A stretch of DNA of 49,388 nt from Stenotrophomonas terrae (GTDB lineage Bacteria > Pseudomonadota > Gammaproteobacteria > Xanthomonadales > Xanthomonadaceae), in NCBI RefSeq assembly GCF_001431465.1, contig NZ_LDJJ01000023.1, positions 1 through 49,388 of the forward strand. Reading direction: 5' to 3'. The notes below the pieces were generated by a model, which was not told the DNA's origin, searched no databases, and saw only the letters and a program-made list of their open reading frames with translations. The position numbers and the translations under genes were made by a program. Shown one piece after another: positions 1-8,721 of this stretch; positions within the stretch are counted from its first letter, which is position 1; each line of letters opens with the position of its first letter.

Positions 1-50
1 CCAGAGCAACAGCCAGAGCCTTGGGGTACTGCCGGCGCTACGTGAAAAGC

Positions 51-76
51 TCCTGCCGAGCGTGGCTCGGCACTAC
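51..76 (-). repeat. SMAG (GTAG) palindrome, single copy
   Basis: Reads CTGCCGAGC...GCTCGGCACTAC on the plus strand, the reverse complement of the GTAG-headed hairpin found many times in this window; the loop carries a G variant (GCGTGGC). It lies about 50 bp past the stop of the minus-strand hydrolase, a usual place for REP-like elements at transcript ends. Bases 1-20 just before it are a short piece of the hexamer tract (CAGAGC/CAACAG) seen at three other loci. Confidence 0.8.
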
Positions 77-124
77 GGGTTCGCGGGGGTCTCTTGGTGA
101 ATCGTCACGAAAACAACCGATAAC

Positions 125-1201
125 TCAAAGGTCGGCTGTCACCGTCGATGCACAGCGGCCATTGGCATCGGCTTGGTCGAGCCATGCATTCACTGCACCT
201 GATAGACGATCCAAGCGCATCGGCAGGCTTAGATGGTCTTCTGCTGGAACCTCCAGATAGCGTGCGCGTGGCGCTGCAGCAGCTAGTGCTCGGCCCTGTG
301 CTACCGGAATGTGTTCGTCGTCGCGGCCGTGTATCAACAGCACGCAGGCAGGGACTTGTGCCAAGGCCTGACCGACGTCGATCCTGTCCAGATCTATGCC
401 CAGTTTGCGGTCGGTGGTGGCGATGGCTTCATCGAGTCCGCGGCCACCGTATTGCCAGCGCGCCAGCGGCAAGGCGACATAGTCGCTCCAACGTTCCGGT
501 GGTTTGGCCAACATATGCGGCACCATCGTGCGAATCGCCTGGCCGGCATTGTCGAACGATTCCATCGCCACCACGCTGCGCAACTGCGGGCCCAGTTCAC
601 GCGCAGCAAATATGGCCGTCGCGGCACCGTAGGAAACACCGAGCAGATGTACTGGCCCGCTGATCTGGCCTTCGGCCTTCAAGGCCTTCAATGCTGCGAC
701 TACATCCTCGCCTTCGCGCGTGCCGTAACCGGAAAGGCCATGGCCGGAACGGCCGTGGTTGCGCAGGTCCAGGGCGATTGTGCGATAGCCCTGCTGCGCA
801 AGCTCGAGCGACCACGGCAGCAAGGAGCCGCCATCCATCATCCAGCCATGCAGCAGGATCACCGTGCCGCGTGGCGGCTGTACATCTGCGGCCTTCGGCG
901 CCGAGGCGTCCAGCGAGAACTCCGGGAAGCGCTCGCCCTTGCCCAGGTATCGGTAGTCGAGCCGGTAGTCACCCGGTTCGAAGGCCAGCCAATGCAGGGC
1001 GACGCCATCGCTGCCGGCCACACTGCCCTGCTGATGCGGCAGGCGTGTGAGCAGGGCGTCGATACGCTCGGTAGGGACCAGCGGTGATGCGCCGCCAGGT
1101 GCGGCCAATCGCTCACTGAGCGACAGCGGCGGAACGGGAGAGGAGAGGGCAAAGCCAGCCAGCATCACGCAGACGCCAGCCAGCGCCAGCGAACGAAGCA
1201 T
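125..1201 (-). CDS. exported alpha/beta hydrolase
   Basis: 358-aa serine hydrolase of the alpha/beta fold. Residues 1 to about 21 form a signal peptide (MLRSLALAGV...FALSS), so it probably acts in the periplasm or cell envelope. The oxyanion region is HGW at 118-120, the nucleophile elbow is GVSYG with Ser190, and the triad is completed by Asp294 or Asp295 (HGRDD) and His323 (EDH). The substrate cannot be told from sequence; the fold covers esterases, lipases and peptidases. It begins with ATG. It is monocistronic as far as seen: a SMAG hairpin lies beyond its stop, and its upstream region holds no gene on the same strand except a decayed receptor remnant. Confidence 0.85.
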   Translation of the reverse strand: MLRSLALAGVCVMLAGFALSSPVPPLSLSERLAAPGGASPLVPTERIDALLTRLPHQQGSVAGSDGVALHWLAFEPGDYRLDYRYLGKGERFPEFSLDASAPKAADVQPPRGTVILLHGWMMDGGSLLPWSLELAQQGYRTIALDLRNHGRSGHGLSGYGTREGEDVVAALKALKAEGQISGPVHLLGVSYGAATAIFAARELGPQLRSVVAMESFDNAGQAIRTMVPHMLAKPPERWSDYVALPLARWQYGGRGLDEAIATTDRKLGIDLDRIDVGQALAQVPACVLLIHGRDDEHIPVAQGRALAAAAPRARYLEVPAEDHLSLPMRLDRLSGAVNAWLDQADANGRCASTVTADL

Positions 1202-1613
1202 GGCGGGAACCGGTTTTGGGGAATCGTCACGTTAGCTGCAAGGGCGCCGCGCATCTACCGCAGAGCGATGACAGTTGAATGACCGTTGTGTGGTGTTTGG
1301 GTTGCGGCGCGTGATGCCGCTGGTCATGGCACGGACTGGCCGTGCAGCGCGGCTGCTTGTGGGAGTGGCGTGAGCCGCGAAGCAGACGACTTTGTGGGTG
1401 ACGGAATGTCGTGCAATTGCAGCGTCTCAAGCTTCCAACAGATCGTTGTTCGCGTCCGATTGCATCATCGCTTCACTGCATAGAAGCGCGAGGAGCCTCC
1501 CTCACCCCAACCCCTCTCCCGGGCGGGAGAGGGGCTTCAAGCGCAGCGCTGCGGATCGGGGCTTGTGCCACCGGCATTCGGCGCTGTTGTTGCAACGATC
1601 AGACACGCTGCCG
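1202..1613. other. intergenic region with REP and CTCTCCC hairpins
   Basis: No convincing gene. A REP-like element (TGTGGGAGTGGC...AGCCGCGAAG) lies at 1358-1385. A GC-rich hairpin of the CCCTCTCCCG...CGGGAGAGGG type lies at about 1507-1535. The upstream end must carry the promoter of the minus-strand hydrolase, but no clear -35/-10 pair was identified. Confidence 0.6.
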
Positions 1614-1828
1614 TTACTTCATGTACATGAAACGGCAGATGTCGAAGCCAGCGTAGTAGGTGATATTGCTGCTCGACTGACTGTAGATGAGCGGCCTTCA
1701 TGCTCGAACACGTTGTTGATGCCGAGCGACATGGTGCTGTCCCATGGAAGGACATGGCGCAGCTGCATGTCGCGGAAGGTGTTGGAGCCCCGCTTGTGGC
1801 TCGGCCGCATGTAGGTAGACTTTCCGCC
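1614..1828 (-). pseudogene. C-terminal remnant of a TonB-dependent receptor
   Basis: On the minus strand, codons from about 1828 read GGKSTYMRPSHKRGSNTFRD, then a beta-barrel-like stretch ending in GINNVFEHE at about 1699. The frame then shifts: in the next frame the sequence continues LIYSQSSSNITYY...GFDICRFMYMK and stops at TAA (1614-1616). These are typical last strands of a Xanthomonadaceae TonB-dependent receptor. One missing base around 1689-1696 (GGCCG where GGCCCG would encode Gly-Pro) would restore the frame. About 70 codons survive; everything upstream is gone and replaced by the ABC permease gene and its hairpin. Non-functional. Confidence 0.7.
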
Positions 1829-1829
1829 A

Positions 1830-1857
1830 ACCCATCTGCACGCCTGCAGATGGGTTG
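1830..1857 (-). terminator. perfect 11-bp hairpin after ABC exporter operon
   Basis: AACCCATCTGC and its exact reverse complement are separated by six bases. It begins 26 bases past the stop of the last ABC permease gene. There is no U-tract on the minus-strand side, so it is not a textbook intrinsic terminator; it could be a Rho-assisted end or an RNA-stabilising hairpin. Confidence 0.4.
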
Positions 1858-1882
1858 CTGCTGCCCCCGAGCTGATGGCGGA

Positions 1883-3190
1883 TCAGGTTTCGCGCAATGC
1901 CGTGGTGATGGGCAGCCGCGCCGCCCGCAGTGCCGGGAACAAGCCACCCACCAGGCCAATACCCAACGCCCATTTCAGGCCGCTCCACAGCAGCGGTGGC
2001 GATACCTTGAACTGGAATACCACCTGGCTGAAGTTGTTGCCCAAGGTGGAGACGGTGAAGTTGTTGAACGCCAACCAGGCGACCACGCCGCCCAGCAATC
2101 CGCCCAGCAAGGCCAGCAGCATGGTCTCCAGCATCACCGCGGTCACCACCGGCACGCCGCGAAAGCCGATTGCACGCAGTGTGGCGATCTCCCGCGCGCG
2201 CGTAGCCACCGCGGCATACATGGTGTTGAGTGCGCCAAACACCGCGCCGACAGCCATGATTGCGCCGATCACCGTGCCCAGCACCTTGAGCAGTTTGTTC
2301 AAGCCGCCGCCTTGTTTGCGGTAATAGTCGGCGGTGCTTTCTACGTCCAGCTTCAGTCGCTGGTCGTTGTCCACGGCCGCCTTGAACGCCTCAAAACCCT
2401 GCTTGCCATCGGTACGTACGCTGATCGACTGCCACGCACTACGGTTGTATGTGGTTGCCAGAGTCTGCGCATCGGTCCATAACTCCGAATCATGCGCGTC
2501 ACCGGATTCGAAGATACCGACCACGGTCCACGCCTGGTTGCCCAGCGTCAGCGTCTTGCCGACTTCCAGACCCTGGAACTGTTTCTGCGCGCCACGCCCG
2601 GCGACGATCTCGCGCAGGCCCGCACCGAACTTGCGGCCTTCGACCAGACGGACCTTGTCATGCACGGCCCAGGCCTGTTCGCCAACACCGCGGAACTGCG
2701 CGTTGACATCGGTGCCGTCGCTACGTGAGGTGAGGTTGACCACCTGCGAGACTTCGGCCGACACCAGCGGACGCCCGTCTGCACCGCGCTTCACGCCCGG
2801 CAGGGTTTCCAGCAAGGGCACCTGATCGCGGGTGATCACCGAGTTGGTCTCGGCCTGCGAACCGCCGCGCAGAACAATGGCGGTGCTGTCATCGCCGGTA
2901 CTTTCCAGCGTTGCCTGGAAGCCCTGGCCCATGGCCAGCATCGCCACCAGTACGCCGACCACACCGGCAATACCAATCACGATCACCGATGAGGAGCCCC
3001 AGCGCTGCGGCAGGCTGGCCAGGCCGATGCGGGTGGCAGCCAGTGCCAGCCGCCCACTGCGGGTGAGCAGCAGCCACAGTGCGATTGCCACCACCACCAC
3101 GAGGACGCCAAACCACGGCAGTGCGATCCACACGCCCAAGCCGATCGCCAGCAACAGGATCACCAACGCATTCGAAAGAAAATTCTTCAT
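1883..3190 (-). CDS. ABC transporter permease, MacB/FtsX type (second permease)
   Basis: 435 aa. A hydrophobic N-terminus (two close helices, about residues 5-45) precedes a large periplasmic MacB-like core domain. Three C-terminal helices follow (GTVIGAIMAVGAVFG, VTAVMLETMLLALLGG, LKWALGIGLVGGLFPALRAAR), the last ending in the family's typical PALRAARL motif. It belongs with the permease directly upstream (10-bp gap) and the ATPase before that; the two different permeases probably form a heterodimer. MacB-type systems work by mechanotransmission across the envelope rather than by moving substrate through the membrane domain. Substrate unknown. Confidence 0.88.
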   Translation of the reverse strand: MKNFLSNALVILLLAIGLGVWIALPWFGVLVVVVAIALWLLLTRSGRLALAATRIGLASLPQRWGSSSVIVIGIAGVVGVLVAMLAMGQGFQATLESTGDDSTAIVLRGGSQAETNSVITRDQVPLLETLPGVKRGADGRPLVSAEVSQVVNLTSRSDGTDVNAQFRGVGEQAWAVHDKVRLVEGRKFGAGLREIVAGRGAQKQFQGLEVGKTLTLGNQAWTVVGIFESGDAHDSELWTDAQTLATTYNRSAWQSISVRTDGKQGFEAFKAAVDNDQRLKLDVESTADYYRKQGGGLNKLLKVLGTVIGAIMAVGAVFGALNTMYAAVATRAREIATLRAIGFRGVPVVTAVMLETMLLALLGGLLGGVVAWLAFNNFTVSTLGNNFSQVVFQFKVSPPLLWSGLKWALGIGLVGGLFPALRAARLPITTALRET

Positions 3191-3200
3191 GTCGTTCTCC

Positions 3201-4361
3201 TCAGCGCCCGGCCAATGCGTCGACGATCTTCAGGCGTTTGGCACGCAGTGCCGGCAGCACGCCCACCACCAGGCCGATCACCACGATCAACAGCGCGCCG
3301 ACGATCCAGGTCTGCGTTGGTACGTGCGGCGGCAGCAGGCCCATGGTCTGTGGCGCCATCACCGGTAGCACCAGCGCGGCCAAGCCAAGGCCGATGGCGC
3401 CACCCAGGCCGACCAGCACGATCGATTCCACCATCACCAGCATCAGCATCGTGCCGTCCTTGAAGCCCAGCGTTTTCAGCGTGGCGAGCTCCGGCACGCG
3501 CTCACGCACGGCCTGGGCCATGGTGTTGCCGGTGAGCAGCAGCAGGGTGAAGAACACCGCGCCCATGATCGAGGTGACGATCATGCCGATGTCGGCGAAT
3601 TGCTTGATGAAGGCCTGCTGGAACGCCGATTCGGTCTGGCTCTTGGTCTCGTGGTCGGAGTTGGCCGAGATCGCATCGATGGCCTGGGCCACGCGCGAGG
3701 CATGGTCGGGGTTGTCCAGGCGCACGGTGTACCAGCTGACCTGGTTCTTGATGTAGTCGTTGGATTCGTCGAAGTATTTCCAGTTCATCATCAACTGGCG
3801 TTCCTCGTTGGCAGCGGTGGCGGTGTTCTTCGACTTGAAGATGCCGACCAGCTGCAATGGCCAATCATTGCTGCCGCCACGCGGGAAGATGGTGGCCTGC
3901 AGCGGAATGGTGTCGCCGATCTTCCAGCCGAACTGCTTGGCAAGCGACTCACCGACGACGGCACCGGTGCGCGTGTTGCGGAATGCATCGACCTGTTCTT
4001 TGGGGATTTCGAATTCGGTCATCAGGTCGAAGTAGTTCGGCGCTACCGAGAAATTCGGGAAGAAATTCTTCTGGTCCTGGTAGATGCCACCGAACCACAT
4101 CGCATAGGTGACATCGTCGACGCCTTCCACCTGGCGGATCTGCGATTCCAGGCGGATCGGCAAGGAGTCGGTGATGGACAAGCGTGATGCAACCACCAGG
4201 CGGTTGGCGCCGGCCACGCTGTTGCCGCCGCTGGCAAAGGCCACGCGCACCGAGTCGAGCATGCCGAACAGCAGGAAGGCGGTGATGATGGACAGCAGGG
4301 TGAATAAAGTACGTGTGCGGCTGCGGAACAGCTGCGCCCAGATCAATGAGAAGTACTTCAT
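3201..4361 (-). CDS. ABC transporter permease, MacB/FtsX type (first permease)
   Basis: 386 aa. One N-terminal helix (about 10-35, FTLLSIITAFLLFGMLDSV) is followed by a periplasmic domain of about 220 residues. Three C-terminal helices follow, with LLLLTGNTMAQAVRERVPELATLKTLG-type sequence and the ending PALRAKRL. The RERxPElAtLKtLG signature is characteristic of FtsX/LolC/MacB permeases. ATG start lies 11 bp past the ATPase stop. Because it is similar to but distinct from the next gene, a heteromeric exporter is likely. Confidence 0.88.
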   Translation of the reverse strand: MKYFSLIWAQLFRSRTRTLFTLLSIITAFLLFGMLDSVRVAFASGGNSVAGANRLVVASRLSITDSLPIRLESQIRQVEGVDDVTYAMWFGGIYQDQKNFFPNFSVAPNYFDLMTEFEIPKEQVDAFRNTRTGAVVGESLAKQFGWKIGDTIPLQATIFPRGGSNDWPLQLVGIFKSKNTATAANEERQLMMNWKYFDESNDYIKNQVSWYTVRLDNPDHASRVAQAIDAISANSDHETKSQTESAFQQAFIKQFADIGMIVTSIMGAVFFTLLLLTGNTMAQAVRERVPELATLKTLGFKDGTMLMLVMVESIVLVGLGGAIGLGLAALVLPVMAPQTMGLLPPHVPTQTWIVGALLIVVIGLVVGVLPALRAKRLKIVDALAGR

Positions 4362-4372
4362 GGCCGTGCTCC

Positions 4373-5059
<687 letters not shown>

Positions 5060-5512
5060 GGATGATCCTCAGCAGTGACGCGGTGATGTTTGGTGTTCGG
5101 TGTTGAAAATCTGATGCTGGACGTCGAAATGCTTTTGCTTTGCTTCTCGTTCCCTCCCTTTGCCGAAGGCAAGGGGAGGGCTAGGGAGGGGTGCTTTGGC
5201 TTTGGCTTCCGCTTCTGCTCTTTGCTTGTGCAAAGAAGTAACCAAAAGAAACAAACCCTGCCTCCGCACCCACGATGCTCCGCATCGCGGGTCCACTGCG
5301 GAAGGGGTCAGGTAAGGCAAGGGCTAAAGCCAAAGCCAAAGCTGCCCTCATCCCAACCCTTCTCCCGCATGCGGGAGAAGGGCTAAAGCAACAGCAACCG
5401 CCAAAGCAGCAGCTAAAGCAACAGCTAAAGCAACAGCTAGAGCAACAGCAACAGCGCTACTTCAGTACATCAGGTGATACGCGCCAGAACAACGAAGATC
5501 ACAATCCAGTGC
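5060..5512. repeat. repeat-filled gap: CTCC hairpin plus hexamer tract
   Basis: No gene. A CTCC-type palindrome lies at about 5152-5195 (CCCTTTGCCGAAGGCAAGGG core). A hexanucleotide-periodic tract runs from about 5323 to 5455, built from units such as CAAAGC, TAAAGC and CAACAG. It is interrupted by a hairpin CTTCTCCCGC...GCGGGAGAAG at about 5359-5381. The same tract-hairpin-tract layout recurs at 12.6 kb and, in altered form, at 45.7-46.0 kb. The gap separates two functionally linked genes on the minus strand, so it is either transcribed leader or contains a promoter I cannot see. Confidence 0.7.
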
Positions 5513-6763
5513 TTACTTCTTCGCGCCTTCCAGCGTCACCTTGTCACCATCCTTCAATTCAGCTGCAGGGCTCAGCACCACCGTCTGACCGGCGCTCAAT
5601 CCCGACAGCACCTGCTTGTCCTTGGCCAATACCTGGCCTACTTCCAGTGGCCGTTGCTTCACCTTGTCGTCGGCCTGCAGCACGAAGGCAACCTGCTTGC
5701 CGTCGCGTTCGACAATCGCGGCAGCCGGTACGCGGACGCCCTTCGGCGCTTCGGCGCCGGTTGCTGCGGCCTTCTCCAGGAAGCTGACGCGCACGCCCAT
5801 CTCCGGCACGATGCGTGGGTCTTTCGCTTCCAATGCCACGCGTACCTTCACCGTGGCCTTGCCGCGGTCGGCGGTGGGGATGATGGCGATAACGTGGCCG
5901 GGAATCTTCCAGTCCGGATAGGCGTTGAGCACGATCTCAACCGGCATCTGCGGTTGCACGCGACCAATGAAGGCTTCGCCTACTTCCACTTCCACTTCCA
6001 GCGATTCCATGTCGACGATGGTGCCGATGCCGGTACGGGTGAAGCCGCCGCCGGCCGACAAGGGCGACACGATTTCACCTGGCTGCGCGGCCTTGGCCGT
6101 CACCACGCCAGAGAACGGTGCGCGCACCACATTGTTGTCCACCCCCAGGTCGGCGATGGCCAGTGCGTCCTGCGCGACCTTGGCGTTGTGGCGTGCGGTG
6201 GTGAGCTGCGCGCGCAGGCTGTCGCGGGCGGCGACGGCCTGGTCGTACTGCGAGCGCGAGACCAGTTGCTGGCCTACCAGCGACTGCAGACGGCCTGCTT
6301 CAGCCTCTGCCTGGCGCAGCTGCGCCTGCAGGCCTACGGTCTGGCTGCGGGCGGCGTCCAACTGGGCGGCGTTGAGGCTGCGCTGGGCGTTGGCGTCGAT
6401 GGGATCGAGCGTGGCCATCACCTGGCCTTCCTCCACCCGCATGCCTTCTTCGATCATCACCTCGCGGACCTTGCCGGTGATCTTGGCCGATACGGTCGCC
6501 ATGCGCCGCGCCACCACATAGCCGCTGGCATCCAGCACCGAGCTGCTGTCCGCGCCCGCCTGCGCCATTGCCACCACCGGTGCGGTCTGCACCGTCACCG
6601 GCGGTTTGCCGCCGAGCAGGGCGCCAATGCCCAGCGCCAGCAGCAGGGCGAGCACCAGCCCGATCACAATCCACAACCAGCGCCGCGAGGGCGATGGCCC
6701 GCCCGGTGCCGGGGCAGTGCGGTCGATGCGGAGTTCCTTCAGCAGTTCAGCAGATGCATTCAT
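5513..6763 (-). CDS. periplasmic adaptor (HlyD/RND-type membrane fusion protein)
   Basis: 416 aa from ATG at 6763 (MNASAELLKELRIDR). An upstream in-frame ATG at 6853 adds 30 residues that do not look like a family N-terminus, so the shorter form is preferred. A short cytoplasmic tail is followed by one helix (WLWIVIGLVLALLLALGIGALL), a barrel-sandwich/lipoyl domain, a coiled-coil hairpin (AARSQTVGLQAQLRQAEAEAGRL) and a C-terminal beta-barrel. It would link the ABC exporter encoded downstream to an outer-membrane channel; no TolC-type gene is present here, so the channel must be encoded elsewhere. Confidence 0.88.
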   Translation of the reverse strand: MNASAELLKELRIDRTAPAPGGPSPSRRWLWIVIGLVLALLLALGIGALLGGKPPVTVQTAPVVAMAQAGADSSSVLDASGYVVARRMATVSAKITGKVREVMIEEGMRVEEGQVMATLDPIDANAQRSLNAAQLDAARSQTVGLQAQLRQAEAEAGRLQSLVGQQLVSRSQYDQAVAARDSLRAQLTTARHNAKVAQDALAIADLGVDNNVVRAPFSGVVTAKAAQPGEIVSPLSAGGGFTRTGIGTIVDMESLEVEVEVGEAFIGRVQPQMPVEIVLNAYPDWKIPGHVIAIIPTADRGKATVKVRVALEAKDPRIVPEMGVRVSFLEKAAATGAEAPKGVRVPAAAIVERDGKQVAFVLQADDKVKQRPLEVGQVLAKDKQVLSGLSAGQTVVLSPAAELKDGDKVTLEGAKK

Positions 6764-6972
6764 GGGGAGCAGGACGGCGTGGGATGGGAAATGTGACCGC
6801 AACTTACCGCAATCCGCCGCGGACGGCAGCGGTGGGCCAGGATGGGGGATCATAAGGGGCTGGCTCCCAGCCCGCAGGTGACGGCTGTCATGTGCTTTGG
6901 CTGATCGCCGCCACTGCGGAAAACGACAGGGGCCACCTATGGTTCAGCCATTCCCTGAAGAAGGCAGTGGCA

Positions 6973-7890
6973 ATGGACCGGCGTGTTGAGGTGTTGGCGA
7001 GCCTGCAAGGCGTGCACAAGCGCTATGGCGCAGTGCTGGCGCTGGACGGTATCGATCTTGAACTGCGGGCCGGGCAAGTGCTGGCGTTGCTTGGCCCCAA
7101 TGGTGCCGGCAAGACCACCGCCATTGGCCTGTTGATGGGCCTGCTGCGCGCCGATACCGGCCGCGTGCTGCTGTTCGGGCAGGACCCGCAGCAGGTGCGT
7201 GCACGTCGCGGCATCGGGGTGATGCTGCAGAGCGCCGCACTGCCGGATACCTTGCGTGTTGCAGAGTTGATCCGGCTGTCGGCCAGCTACTATCCGGCGC
7301 CACGCAGCCTGGCTGAAACCGCAGCGTTGGCCGGTGTCGAGGACCTGCTGAAGCGTCGCTATGGCCAGCTGTCGGGAGGCCAGCAGCGGCGCGTGCAGTT
7401 CGCCCTGGCGGTGTGTGGGCGGCCGGCACTGCTGTTTCTGGATGAACCCAGCGTCGGCCTGGATCTGGCGGCCCGGCAGCAGCTGTGGGCCACGGTGCGG
7501 GCACTGGTCGCCGAAGGGACCTCGGTGGTGTTGACCACGCATTATCTGGAGGAGGCCGAGTGCCTGGCCGACCGCGTCTGCGTGATGCTGCGCGGCCGCA
7601 TCATCAGTGACGGCAGCGTCGATGCGCTGCGCGCACGCGTTGGCCATCGCAGCATCCGCTGTGTCAGTGCGCTGGATGTGGCGACGGTAGCCGCTTGGCC
7701 CGGCGTGGTGCAGGCAAGCCGGGACGGCGCATGGCTGCAACTGCGCAGCGACCGTGTGGAAGCGGTGGTGCGGCAGCTGTTGCAGGCCGACGCGGCGCTG
7801 TGTGGGCTGGAGGTGCAGCCACCGGGCCTGGGCGAGGCCTTCACCGATCTCACCGCCGATGCTGCGCACAGCCAACGTGAGGCCGCCTGA
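6973..7890 (+). CDS. ABC-2 type transporter ATP-binding protein
   Basis: 305 aa from the ATG at 6973, which is preceded by an AAGAAGG ribosome site; an earlier ATG at 6892 is less likely because ABC homology begins at about residue 10 of the shorter form. Walker A GPNGAGKTT is at 41-49, signature LSGGQ at 133-137, Walker B LLFLDEP with Asp157-Glu158, and switch His190. The C-terminal ~95 residues are a family-typical accessory region. First gene of a four-gene operon with permease, histidine kinase and response regulator; the stop overlaps the permease start by one base (TGATG). Confidence 0.93.
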   Translation: MDRRVEVLASLQGVHKRYGAVLALDGIDLELRAGQVLALLGPNGAGKTTAIGLLMGLLRADTGRVLLFGQDPQQVRARRGIGVMLQSAALPDTLRVAELIRLSASYYPAPRSLAETAALAGVEDLLKRRYGQLSGGQQRRVQFALAVCGRPALLFLDEPSVGLDLAARQQLWATVRALVAEGTSVVLTTHYLEEAECLADRVCVMLRGRIISDGSVDALRARVGHRSIRCVSALDVATVAAWPGVVQASRDGAWLQLRSDRVEAVVRQLLQADAALCGLEVQPPGLGEAFTDLTADAAHSQREAA

Positions 7891-8669
7891 TGAACACTCC
7901 TTACGAGTACACGCCGGTGACGATGTCGCGCCGGCGCGTGGCAGGCGCTTACCTGCAGGAAATCCGTGCCGAATGCCTGCGCTACCTGCGCAGCCCCGGC
8001 TTCGTGTTGCCGACGCTGCTGTTTCCGGCCACGTTCTATCTGTTGTTCGCGGTGCTGCTGGGCCACGCGCAACCGGCCGACGCCGCGCGCTTCCTGCTGG
8101 GCAGCTATGTCAGCTTCGGGGTGATGGCACCGGGTCTGTTCGGCTTTGGCATGTCCTTGGCGCTGGAGCGCGACAATGGACTGCTCACCCTGAAACGCGC
8201 CATGCCGATGCCGCCGTTGGCCTATCTGCTCGGCAAGATGGTGATGGCGATGATGATGGCGTTGGCCATCGTGATGATCCTGCAGCTGTTGGCTACTGCC
8301 GTGGCCGGCGTGACGTTGAGCGTGCAGCAGTTGCTGCGGCTGACGTTGGTGGCCAGCTTCGGCACCTTGCCGTTCTGCGCGCTCGGTCTATTGCTGGGTA
8401 CCTTGAGCAAGGGCAATGGGGCGGCCGCCGTCATCAACCTGATCTACCTGCCGATGGCAGTGCTGTCGGGGTTGTGGTTTCCGCTGAAGGTATTGCCGCC
8501 GCTGTTGCAGGATATGGCAGTCATCTGGCCCAGCTACCATCTGAACGCGCTGGCACAGGATGCGCTTGGCTTTGCGGTGGGCAGCGCCTGGCCGCATGTG
8601 TTGTGGTTGGCCGCATTCAGCCTGGTCTTCATCACCTGGGCGGGCTGGCGTCTGCGCCGGCATGGCTGA
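7890..8669 (+). CDS. ABC-2 type transporter permease
   Basis: 259 aa with about six membrane segments (SPGFVLPTLLFPATFYLLFAVLL, YVSFGVMAPGLFGFG, MVMAMMMALAIVMILQLLA, LVASFGTLPFCALGLLLG, AAVINLIYLPMAVLSGLWFP, VLWLAAFSLVFITWAGW). This is the ABC2 membrane fold. It pairs with the ATPase immediately upstream. In DesKR-, LiaRS- or YxdJ-like loci such transporters export lipids or antimicrobial compounds, or act as sensors for the kinase; the substrate here is not visible from sequence. Confidence 0.92.
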   Translation: MNTPYEYTPVTMSRRRVAGAYLQEIRAECLRYLRSPGFVLPTLLFPATFYLLFAVLLGHAQPADAARFLLGSYVSFGVMAPGLFGFGMSLALERDNGLLTLKRAMPMPPLAYLLGKMVMAMMMALAIVMILQLLATAVAGVTLSVQQLLRLTLVASFGTLPFCALGLLLGTLSKGNGAAAVINLIYLPMAVLSGLWFPLKVLPPLLQDMAVIWPSYHLNALAQDALGFAVGSAWPHVLWLAAFSLVFITWAGWRLRRHG

Positions 8670-8721
8670 TGGCATCATTGCCGCATTGGCGTACTGGCGT
8701 ACTGGAACGGGACCTTGGTCG

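Noticed and set aside
1830..1857. Perfect hairpin first taken as a standard intrinsic terminator.
   Set aside because: No U-tract on the relevant strand; kept only as a low-confidence transcript-end structure.
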